Under the pieces are notes generated by a model. That model saw only the letters and a program-made list of their open reading frames with translations, had not been told where the DNA came from and did no database searches. Shown piece by piece: positions 52,233-60,513 of a DNA stretch of 64,000 nt; positions within the stretch are counted from its first letter, which is position 1, and each line of letters opens with the position of its first letter. Both the position numbers and the translations under genes were made by a program. This DNA comes from Halanaerobiaceae bacterium ANBcell28. Lineage in GTDB: Bacteria > Bacillota > Halanaerobiia > Halanaerobiales > DTU029. The stretch is from the NCBI GenBank assembly GCA_037623315.1, contig JBBJJH010000012.1, positions 1 to 64,000 of the forward strand, written 5' to 3'.

Positions 52233-52279
52233 AAGTGGTGATTGCAAATAATTGTGATCACCACTTTTTATTTTTTTTG
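52233..52279 (+). terminator. Terminator after the PEPCK-like gene
   Basis: A perfect 10-bp stem AAGTGGTGAT / ATCACCACTT with a 14-base loop, followed by TTTATTTTTTTT. Confidence 0.9.
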
Positions 52280-52509
52280 AAACTTATTAATCAAGTCAGC
52301 ATAATATTTTAAATTGAAAATATCTCCGGGATCGTTAATAAACGGATAAACAGGAAATTTATTATAAAAACATTCAAGCAATTAAGAATTTTAAGTAAAT
52401 AATATAATGTACTTAATTTAAAAAGAGAAGGATATCATTTGCTTTTCTTGAATATACTTGATAAAGGTTTAAATTTTTTATTAATTTTAAAATGAAATGG
52501 GGGATTTTA
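52280..52509. other. Intergenic stretch before the PfkB gene
   Basis: A/T-rich. I see no gene, no clear promoter pair and no structured leader. Confidence 0.4.
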
Positions 52510-53643
52510 ATGTCAAACAATGAATTAGTAAAAAATATCGGACAATTAATTAATGAGATTAGCGATAATGATTTTTCAAAAGTAAATGCTGTGATTGGTG
52601 TTGATGGTTTCGTTGATGAAATAATTCATGTTGTAGATAAAAGAGAAAATGCTGAGAAATACTCACGTTTGAAAAAAATTGATGAATTGGGGACTAAAAT
52701 TCTTAAAGCAGCAGGTCTGAGTGCAAATATTGAACTGGTACCTAAGCAAATAAAGCTTGGTGGTAATGGTCCTATTTTAGCTAATGCTTTAGTGGAATAT
52801 GGCAATAGAGTTACATATATCGGTGCTTTAGGTGATGGAGATGTTCATTCTGTTTTTAAAGATATGGTTTATAGATGTGAGAATATTATATCAATTGCTA
52901 ATCCTGGCCATACAGATGCTATAGAATTTGAAGATGGAAAATTAATGTTAGGAAAACTAGAGTCGTTGAAGGATATTAATTGGGATAATATTAAAAATAA
53001 AATTAAATTAGATAAATTAGCTTCTTTATTAGATGAAACTGATTTATTAGGCTTAGAAAATTGGACTATGGTTCCATATATGAATACCATATGGGAAGGG
53101 ATGATTAATGAAGTTTTTCCACTAATGAATAGAGAAGATAGAGGAGGAATTGCATTTTTTGATCTGGCTGACCCAGAAAAAAGAACAGACGAAGATATAA
53201 TAGAGGCTTTGAACTTATTAGCTAAGTTTGAAGAAAAATTCAAAGTAATACTTGGTTTGAATTTGAAAGAAGCTATTGAGATTTCTGAGGTATTGGGTTT
53301 AGAAATTAATAAAATAGATGGCGCTTATGAACTAAAGGATTTGACTAGAAAAGTTGCTAAAGAACTTAATATTTATTGTTTAGTTGTCCATCCTGTGGAT
53401 AAAGCGAGTGCTTTTTGTAATGGAGAGTACTATGAAACCCCTGGTCCATACACAGCTAAGCCAATGTTAACTACTGGAGCAGGGGATAATTTCAATGCTG
53501 GTTTTTGTCTTGCTCAGTCTTTAGGTCTGCCTGTTCAAATTTCTTTAGTGATGGGAACGGCTACCTCTGGATATTATGTAAGAAATGCTAAAAGTCCTAA
53601 TAAAGAGGCTCTATTAGAGTTTTTAAATGATTGGAAAGTATAA
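52510..53643 (+). CDS. PfkB-family carbohydrate kinase
   Basis: A 377-residue ribokinase/PfkB-type sugar kinase. The N-terminal strand AVIGVDGFVDEIIHVVD, the substrate-binding KLGGNGPILANALVEYG with VTYIGALGDGDVHSVF, and the C-terminal anion hole and catalytic base GAGDNFNAGFCLAQSLG are all present. It is longer than ribokinase (about 310 residues), with an insertion around 150-200. The substrate cannot be read: ketose, nucleoside or sugar acid are all possible. In this neighbourhood KDG-like acids or fructose phosphates would be sensible. The ATG at 52510 lies 6 bases behind a GGGGGA site. It lies between two terminators, beside the DUF4914-type gene. Confidence 0.88.
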   Translation: MSNNELVKNIGQLINEISDNDFSKVNAVIGVDGFVDEIIHVVDKRENAEKYSRLKKIDELGTKILKAAGLSANIELVPKQIKLGGNGPILANALVEYGNRVTYIGALGDGDVHSVFKDMVYRCENIISIANPGHTDAIEFEDGKLMLGKLESLKDINWDNIKNKIKLDKLASLLDETDLLGLENWTMVPYMNTIWEGMINEVFPLMNREDRGGIAFFDLADPEKRTDEDIIEALNLLAKFEEKFKVILGLNLKEAIEISEVLGLEINKIDGAYELKDLTRKVAKELNIYCLVVHPVDKASAFCNGEYYETPGPYTAKPMLTTGAGDNFNAGFCLAQSLGLPVQISLVMGTATSGYYVRNAKSPNKEALLEFLNDWKV

Positions 53644-53700
53644 CTTATTCTTTCGGAGAAACTTTATATAATGTGAAAATATAATAGACATGAATATTTG

Positions 53701-53727
53701 AAACCAGGATTAAAAATCCTGGTTTTT
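53701..53727 (+). terminator. Terminator after the PfkB kinase
   Basis: A perfect 11-bp stem AAACCAGGATT / AATCCTGGTTT with AAA loop and T tail. Confidence 0.9.
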
Positions 53728-53863
53728 CTATATAATAAGGATTAGAAGTAGTGTTAGTTTTATTGCTGATTTATATTATAAACTTGGGGAAAAGGAAAGA
53801 ACAGTTTTTTTAAGTAATATTTTCACACATTAATACAAAAACTAAAGCCAAAGGAGGGTTTAC

Positions 53864-56602
53864 ATGAACAATAGACATGATAATGAATTTGCTATTATAG
53901 AAGAAAATACGACTATTGAAGAAAAAGCTCGTTTGGCAGAAAAAAGAGCTGGTAATTTAGAAGAAGAAGTAAGAAATGATGAGAAGAAACAGTATAGACC
54001 TAATGTAGATATAGCTGGAGATGATGTGCCTACAAAGATTGAAAAGCTTGTAGAAAGAGGCAAATTTGCTCTACAGGATATGGTTAAACTGGAACAAGAT
54101 CAGGTAGATAAAATTGTCAAGGAAATGGCCATGGCTGGACTGGCTAATCATATGAGACTGGCTAAGTTGGCTGTAGAGGAAACTGGACGAGGTGTATATG
54201 AAGATAAAATTATAAAAAATCTCTTTGCTACTGAATATGTATATCATAGTATCAAGTACATCGATACAGTAGGAATTATTAATGACAATCCTGAAGAAGA
54301 TTATTATGAAATTGCAGAGCCAGTAGGAGTTATCGCAGGTATTACTCCAGTTACTAATCCTACATCGACGACTTTATTTAAGTGCCTTATTTCTATTAAA
54401 GCCAGGAATCCCATTATATTTGCTTTTCATCCTTCATCACAAAAATGTAGTGTAGAATCAGCTAGAGTGATGAGAGATGCAGCTATAAGTGCTGGAGCTC
54501 CTGAAGATTGTATTCAATGGGTCGAAGAGCCGTCAATAGAAGCTACTCAGGCTTTAATGAAAAATGATGGTATCTCTTTGATCCTGGCTACAGGTGGTTC
54601 TTCTATGGTTAAAGCTGCCTATAGTGCCGGGAAACCAGCTCTTGGTGTGGGACCTGGAAATGTTCCCTGCTATATTGAAAGAACAGCGGATATAAAGCGT
54701 TCAGTAACAGACTTGATTCTTTCCAAGTCCTTTGATAATGGGATGATCTGTGCTTCTGAACAGGCGGTAATAATTGATGAAGAAATATATCAGGCTACCA
54801 CAGCTTATATGAGTAAACACGGCTGTTATTTTGTAAGGGAAGAGGAAAAACAGCGTCTAGAAGATGTGGCTATTAATAAAGAAAAAGAAATGATGAATCC
54901 TCAAATAGTTGGTCAATCTGCATATAATATTGCTCAAATGGCCGGTATAAATGTACCTGAAGATACGAAAATACTGGTAGTAGAATTAGAAGGAGTGGGT
55001 CCTGATTATCCACTTTCCAGAGAGAAATTGAGTCCTGTTCTGGCCTGTTATCGAGTCAGTGATTCAAAAGAAGGTATTGAGAGGGCAGTAGAAATGGTTA
55101 ATTTTGGTGGATCGGGCCATTCAGCAGTAATTCATTCCAACGATGACAGTGTAATTGAAGAATATGCTAGAAGATTAAATACAGGAAGGTTAATTGTTAA
55201 TCAGCCGTCAAGTCATGGAGCTATAGGTGATTTGTATAACACTACAATGCCATCTTTGACTCTTGGTTGTGGTTCTTTTGGGCGAAACAGTACAACTGCC
55301 AATATTACTGCGGTTAATTTGATTAATAAGAAAAGGGTGGCCAAGAGGAGATACAATATGCAGTGGTTTAAAATACCTGAAAGGATATACTTTCAGCCTG
55401 GCTCTACTCAATATCTGGCTAAGATGCCTGATATTTCAAAGGCTTTTATTGTTACAGACAAGACTATGATGGAATATGGTTATGTAGATAAGGCACTTTA
55501 TCACTTACGAAATAGAGAAGGTCGTAATTATGTTAATTCAGCAATCTTTGAAGATGTAGAGCCTGATCCGACTGTGCAAACAGTTATAAATGGTGTAGAA
55601 GCCATAAATAATTTTCAACCAGATGTGATTATTGCTTTAGGTGGAGGTTCTGTAATAGACGCTGCTAAAGCTATGTGGTTGTTCTATGAACATCCTGAGA
55701 CAGACTTTGATGATTTAAGAATGAAGTTTATGGATATAAGGAAGAGAGTTTTTAAATATCCTGAACTGGGTAGAAAGGCTAAACTTGTAGCTATCCCCAC
55801 AACTTCTGGTACAGGTTCGGAGGTTACTTCTTTTACAGTAATCACTGACCCGGAAAGAGAAACAAAATACCCACTGGCTGATTATGAGCTCACTCCTGAT
55901 GTTGCGATCATTGATCCTGAATTTGTTCAGTCTTTACCAGCTGGTGTTACTGCAGATACGGGAATGGATGTTTTGACACATGCAATTGAGGCCTATGTAT
56001 CTGTAATGGCTTCAGATTATACTGATGGTTTAGCCATGAAAGCTATTCAGTTAGTATTTGATTATTTACCCAGGTCTTATAGAAATGGTGAAGATCTGGA
56101 GGCTAGAGAAAAGATGCATAATGCCTCAGCTATAGCAGGGATGGCTTTTACAAATGCTTTCCTTGGTATTAACCATAGTCTTGCTCATAAATTGGGTGGA
56201 GAATTCCACATACCTCATGGTAGGGCAAATGCTATATTGCTTCCTTTTGTAATAGATTATAATGCTTCTAAACCAACGAAGTTTAATTCCTTTCCTAAAT
56301 ACGAACATTATTTAGCAGACGAAAAATATGCAGAGATAGTTAAGTATTTAGGCCTACCCTGTAATGATGTTCGAGAAAGTGTTGATTGTTTGATAAATAA
56401 TATTATTCAGCTTAGTCAGGATCTGGAGATGCCATTGTCTATCCGTGATTGTGGTATTGGTGAAAAAGAATATATGGATGCAGTAGATTATCTGGCTGAT
56501 CTGGCTTTTGAAGATCAGTGTACTACAGCAAACCCTAGAATGCCTTTAGTTAGTGAATTGAGAGATATTTATATCCGAGCATATTATGGCTATCAAAAAT
56601 AA
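53864..56602 (+). CDS. adhE: Bifunctional acetaldehyde-CoA/alcohol dehydrogenase (AdhE)
   Basis: A 912-residue fermentation enzyme converting acetyl-CoA to acetaldehyde and then ethanol with NADH. The N-terminal aldehyde dehydrogenase domain has the catalytic Cys296 in NGMICASEQAV and the cofactor region LATGGSSMVKAAYSAGKPALG. The C-terminal iron alcohol dehydrogenase domain has ALGGGSVIDAAKAMW, PTTSGTGSEVTSFTVI and metal ligands in DTGMDVLTHAIEAYVS and HSLAHKLGGEFHIPHGRAN. AdhE normally forms long filaments called spirosomes. An acidic extension of about 50 residues precedes the usual start of the family. The ribosome site is AAAGGAGGG. Single gene with its own terminator. Confidence 0.97.
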   Translation: MNNRHDNEFAIIEENTTIEEKARLAEKRAGNLEEEVRNDEKKQYRPNVDIAGDDVPTKIEKLVERGKFALQDMVKLEQDQVDKIVKEMAMAGLANHMRLAKLAVEETGRGVYEDKIIKNLFATEYVYHSIKYIDTVGIINDNPEEDYYEIAEPVGVIAGITPVTNPTSTTLFKCLISIKARNPIIFAFHPSSQKCSVESARVMRDAAISAGAPEDCIQWVEEPSIEATQALMKNDGISLILATGGSSMVKAAYSAGKPALGVGPGNVPCYIERTADIKRSVTDLILSKSFDNGMICASEQAVIIDEEIYQATTAYMSKHGCYFVREEEKQRLEDVAINKEKEMMNPQIVGQSAYNIAQMAGINVPEDTKILVVELEGVGPDYPLSREKLSPVLACYRVSDSKEGIERAVEMVNFGGSGHSAVIHSNDDSVIEEYARRLNTGRLIVNQPSSHGAIGDLYNTTMPSLTLGCGSFGRNSTTANITAVNLINKKRVAKRRYNMQWFKIPERIYFQPGSTQYLAKMPDISKAFIVTDKTMMEYGYVDKALYHLRNREGRNYVNSAIFEDVEPDPTVQTVINGVEAINNFQPDVIIALGGGSVIDAAKAMWLFYEHPETDFDDLRMKFMDIRKRVFKYPELGRKAKLVAIPTTSGTGSEVTSFTVITDPERETKYPLADYELTPDVAIIDPEFVQSLPAGVTADTGMDVLTHAIEAYVSVMASDYTDGLAMKAIQLVFDYLPRSYRNGEDLEAREKMHNASAIAGMAFTNAFLGINHSLAHKLGGEFHIPHGRANAILLPFVIDYNASKPTKFNSFPKYEHYLADEKYAEIVKYLGLPCNDVRESVDCLINNIIQLSQDLEMPLSIRDCGIGEKEYMDAVDYLADLAFEDQCTTANPRMPLVSELRDIYIRAYYGYQK

Positions 56603-56671
56603 TATAAATATCTGAAGCAGAAAGTTTATCTATCACTTCTTGTCTTTGAATTTAAAATTAATATATTATAG

Positions 56672-56705
56672 AAACTGCTAGTGCTGATTTAACTAGCAGT
56701 TTTTG
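56672..56705 (+). terminator. Terminator after adhE
   Basis: A perfect 11-bp stem AAACTGCTAGT / ACTAGCAGTTT around GCTGATTTA, T tail. Confidence 0.9.
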
Positions 56706-56846
56706 AATTTTAGCTAAGACTTTTAATTTAATTGCAGGATTATAAAAGATAATGGAGAATAAGTATTACAGGTAAAGAGTAAGAAATGAGCCGAAAAATC
56801 TATCTAATTATTATAGTTTATATGTACAAGGAGAGGAAAAAATTAT

Positions 56847-58592
56847 ATGAAGAAATTCAAACCTTTATTTCGTTTTATTAAACCTTATCGAAATTTGTTA
56901 ATTTTAGCATGTTTTAGTATGTTGATGGTTACTGTAGCAAACCTTGCTGGCCCTTGGTTGATTCGTAACTTTATAGCAACAATAACTGAAGGCGTTGGGC
57001 AGGAGGGAAGTTTAGCTAGGATAAATATTCTTGCATTGGTAGTTGTAATTGTTTACATACTTAGAGCTTTGGCTCAATATGGAACCAACTTTGTTTCTCA
57101 TTATGCAGCATGGAGGGCTCTTAATGATATCAGACAACATTTATATGAATTTATTCAGGGCTTGTCCCTTAAATATTTTCAGGATAAGCAGACTGGAGAA
57201 TTAATGTCAAGAGTAATAAATGATACTCGTAATTTTGAAATTTTAATTGCACATGCCATACCTACAATTGTAGTTAACGTCTGTATGTTGATAGGAGTAT
57301 CTATTATATTATTGACAATGAGTCCTATTTTAACACTTTACACACTGATTCCTATTCCTTTTTTGCTTATTATAGTGATGTATTTTAATAAATTATCACG
57401 ACCTTTATTTAAAGATGTACAAAAGGAAATTGCAGATATAAATTCTGTATTACAGGATAATTTTACAGGTATTAAAGAGATTAAGGCTTTTACTCAGGAA
57501 AGACTAGCAAGCAAAAAGACTATGAAACGAATATTTGCACATACTACTGCTATTTTAAGAGCTCTTAAAATAAGTAATGCTTTCCAACCAACAATTCAGT
57601 TTGTATCAGGGTTGGGAACAGTTGTAGTTATTTTCTTTGGAGGAAGATTGGCTTTAGGATCTGGTATGCCTGTAGAAAACGTAGTAGCTTTTCTTCTGTA
57701 TCTTGATATGTTCTATCAGCCTATTGTAGCAATGGGTAATATAAATGAAGGTTTACAGGAAGCCCTGGCCAGTGGTGAACGAGTAATTGAAGTTTTAAGT
57801 ACTGAGCCAGATATCGTTGAGTTAGATAAAGCAGTTAATCTTAAAGATGTTAAAGGCGATATTGAGTTCAAAAATGTTGATTTTAGATATGTTGATGGTA
57901 TTCCTATACTAAAAAATATAAGTTTTTCAGCTAATGCAGGTGAGACAATAGCACTTGTAGGTCCTACTGGAGTAGGGAAAACTACAATTGCCCGTTTAAT
58001 ACCAAGATTTTATGATAGTAACTCAGGAGAAATACTAATTGATGGTTTTAATATAAAAGAAGTAAAACTTAAATCACTCAGGCAGAATATTAGTATCGTT
58101 TCACAGGATGTGTTCCTTTTTAATGGCACAGTTAAAGATAATATTTTATTTGGTAGAACAGAAGCAAGCGATGAAGAAATTATAAGTGCTGCAAAAGCTG
58201 CTAATGCCCATGAATTTATAATGGGCTTAGAAAAAGGATATGATACTCAAGTAGGGGAAAGGGGTGTAAAGCTTTCTGGTGGTCAGAAACAGCGTATCTC
58301 TATTGCTAGAGCTATATTAAAAGATGCCCCAATTCTTATTCTCGATGAGGCAACATCAGCAGTTGATACACAGACAGAATTATTAATACAGGAAGCTTTG
58401 GATAATCTTATGGAGAACAAAACCACTATTGTAATAGCACATCGTCTTTCAACTATTCAGAAAGTCAATCAAATTATTGTATTGGAAGATGGTGAAGTAA
58501 AAGAAAAAGGAGTACATGAAGTGCTTTTAAATAAAGGTGGTCTTTATACTAAACTCTGTCAAGCTCAAATGGGAGGAATTTTATTGGATTGA
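56847..58592 (+). CDS. MsbA-like ABC exporter (fused permease and ATPase)
   Basis: A 581-residue half-transporter that works as a homodimer. Six membrane helices (about residues 15-310, with the coupling region SLKYFQDKQTGELMSRVINDT) are followed by the ATPase: Walker A GPTGVGKTT near 374, Q loop SIVSQDVFLFNGTVKDNILF, signature LSGGQKQR, Walker B ILILDEATSAVD and H-loop AHRLSTI. The layout matches type IV exporters such as MsbA and BmrA, which flip lipids or export drugs. No partner gene is adjacent. The substrate is unknown. The start follows AAGGAGAGG. Confidence 0.93.
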   Translation: MKKFKPLFRFIKPYRNLLILACFSMLMVTVANLAGPWLIRNFIATITEGVGQEGSLARINILALVVVIVYILRALAQYGTNFVSHYAAWRALNDIRQHLYEFIQGLSLKYFQDKQTGELMSRVINDTRNFEILIAHAIPTIVVNVCMLIGVSIILLTMSPILTLYTLIPIPFLLIIVMYFNKLSRPLFKDVQKEIADINSVLQDNFTGIKEIKAFTQERLASKKTMKRIFAHTTAILRALKISNAFQPTIQFVSGLGTVVVIFFGGRLALGSGMPVENVVAFLLYLDMFYQPIVAMGNINEGLQEALASGERVIEVLSTEPDIVELDKAVNLKDVKGDIEFKNVDFRYVDGIPILKNISFSANAGETIALVGPTGVGKTTIARLIPRFYDSNSGEILIDGFNIKEVKLKSLRQNISIVSQDVFLFNGTVKDNILFGRTEASDEEIISAAKAANAHEFIMGLEKGYDTQVGERGVKLSGGQKQRISIARAILKDAPILILDEATSAVDTQTELLIQEALDNLMENKTTIVIAHRLSTIQKVNQIIVLEDGEVKEKGVHEVLLNKGGLYTKLCQAQMGGILLD

Positions 58593-58670
58593 TAAAGAGT
58601 TTTAACTAAGACTAAAGTGTGGTAAAATATATATAAAATTATATAAGAAAATAAGAAGGGAGTATTGTAT

Positions 58671-60158
58671 ATGAAGTATATTAGTACCCGGGGTAATTAT
58701 AAAAAAGTAGAATCTGCAGAAGCTATTAGGACTGGTATGGTTCCTAAAGGAGGGTTATTTGTACCTGAAGAAATACCTGAGTTTTCTCAAGAAGATATAG
58801 AAAAAATGCAAAGAATGAATTATCAGGGGATTGCTTTAAAGGTTTTGGATGCTTTTTTAAGTGATTATACAGAAGAAGAACTAAAAGATTGTGTATCTTC
58901 TGCTTATAACAGTAGTAACTTTTCTGCTGAAGATATGGTGATTAATAAAAAATTGAAAGATGATCTTTATGTATTAGAGTTATGGCATGGACCAACAGCT
59001 GCTTTTAAGGATATGGCTTTACAATTAATGCCTCACTTATTAGTAAAAGCGATAGAAAAGGTAGAAAACGACAAAGAAATAATAATCTTAGTAGCTACTT
59101 CAGGTGATACAGGTAAGGCTGCACTTGAAGGTTTTAAAGATCTTGAAGGAATTCGAATAATCGTTTTTTATCCAGATGAAGGTGTAAGTGAGATACAAAA
59201 GGCTCAAATGATAACTACAGAAGGTGAGAATACAGAAGTTGTTGCTGTTGAAGGAAATTTTGATGATTGTCAGACAGCTGTTAAAAATATTTTTGCTGAT
59301 CAAAGTTTTAATGAACTAATAAAGGAAAAAGGATATCAGTTTTCTTCTGCTAATTCTATAAACTGGGGAAGGTTAGTTCCACAAATTGTGTATTATTTTT
59401 CTTCATATGCGACACTATTAAAAGAAGGTGCTATAAAAAGTGGTGAAAAGATAAATATCACTGTACCTACTGGTAATTTTGGTAATATATTTGCTGCATA
59501 TTATGCATATAAAATGGGCTTGCCTGTAAATAAATTCCTATGTGCTTCTAATGATAATAAGGTACTAACAGATTTCTTAAGAACTGGAGCCTATGATATA
59601 GATAGAGAATTTATGAAAACCACTAGTCCTTCAATGGATATTCTAATTTCTTCTAACCTTGAACGCTTTTTGTTTGAGATAACAGGTCAAGATGCTGCTA
59701 AGATAAATCAATGGTATCAGGACCTAAAGGACAAGGGAAGATTTGAGATAGATAAGGAGACACTGGAGAAAATCAATAGTATATTTATAGCTGACTATTC
59801 AAGTGAAAAGGAAACAAAAGAGACTATTAAAGAAGTTTTTAAGGAATTTGATTATACTATAGATCCACATACTGCAGTTGGTATTAAAGTATATAAAAAA
59901 CAAAAAGATAATCTTGGAGATCATATAACAATTGTTGATTCAACTGCCAATCCTTATAAATTTGCTATTTCAGTCTTAGAGGCCTTAAGTGCTAACTTGA
60001 AGGATAATGAATATGAAAATCTTAAAGTGCTAAAAGAGATTTCTGGGATGTCAATTCATCGTGGCTTGCAAGATCTTGATAAAAAAGAAATAAGACATGA
60101 CAGGAAGTGTCACAGTAATTCGATAAAAGAAGAAATTGAAGATATCTTGGGAATATAG
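58671..60158 (+). CDS. thrC: Threonine synthase
   Basis: A 495-residue PLP enzyme making threonine from O-phosphohomoserine. It begins MKYISTRGNYKKVESAEAI, with GMVPKGGLFVPEEIPEF near 22. The PLP lysine is K113 in GPTAAFKDMALQLMP. The other segments are ATSGDTGKAALEGF, FPTGN-like VPTGNFGNIFAAYYAY and a C-terminal DPHTAVGIKVY. This is the fungal/E. coli-type long form with an N-terminal ISTRG start. The ATG at 58671 follows AGAAGGGAG. A TTG two codons earlier is less likely. It is a monocistronic gene ended by a weak hairpin. Confidence 0.96.
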   Translation: MKYISTRGNYKKVESAEAIRTGMVPKGGLFVPEEIPEFSQEDIEKMQRMNYQGIALKVLDAFLSDYTEEELKDCVSSAYNSSNFSAEDMVINKKLKDDLYVLELWHGPTAAFKDMALQLMPHLLVKAIEKVENDKEIIILVATSGDTGKAALEGFKDLEGIRIIVFYPDEGVSEIQKAQMITTEGENTEVVAVEGNFDDCQTAVKNIFADQSFNELIKEKGYQFSSANSINWGRLVPQIVYYFSSYATLLKEGAIKSGEKINITVPTGNFGNIFAAYYAYKMGLPVNKFLCASNDNKVLTDFLRTGAYDIDREFMKTTSPSMDILISSNLERFLFEITGQDAAKINQWYQDLKDKGRFEIDKETLEKINSIFIADYSSEKETKETIKEVFKEFDYTIDPHTAVGIKVYKKQKDNLGDHITIVDSTANPYKFAISVLEALSANLKDNEYENLKVLKEISGMSIHRGLQDLDKKEIRHDRKCHSNSIKEEIEDILGI

Positions 60159-60513
60159 GGGTGGCTTTTGAATTATTCACTTATCTAAGTTGCTTTTGTA
60201 AAACAATTATAAAGCTAATATAATTAAAAATCAAAATTTGAAAAAGGCTCATAAATGTGGGTCTTTTTTTTGCTTTATTAATTTACAATAATTTCTTCTA
60301 TAAATATTTTTTGTAATCATATATAATGATATATGTTATCTTATATATACTTTTATATACTAAATTATATCTTATTACTTTAATCTTATACTTAGGAAGG
60401 GGGCATTGTTTCTATAAAATATAGAAAAAGCTCAAGTTCCTATATTACTTATATACTATCTTAATATAATATAGGATTTATTTGTGTTAATTAAATTAAA
60501 GGAGGCTATTTAA
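60159..60513. other. Intergenic region before the protease gene
   Basis: It holds the thrC terminator, A/T-rich DNA and an orphan AGGAAGGGGGC ribosome-like site (60394-60404) followed only by a 19-codon frame from ATT. A TATAAT at 60465-60470 lacks a good -35. Confidence 0.5.
60243..60273 (+). terminator. Terminator after thrC
   Basis: An imperfect 9-bp stem AAAGGCTCA / TGTGGGTCTTT with G-U pairs, then a long T run. Confidence 0.65.
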
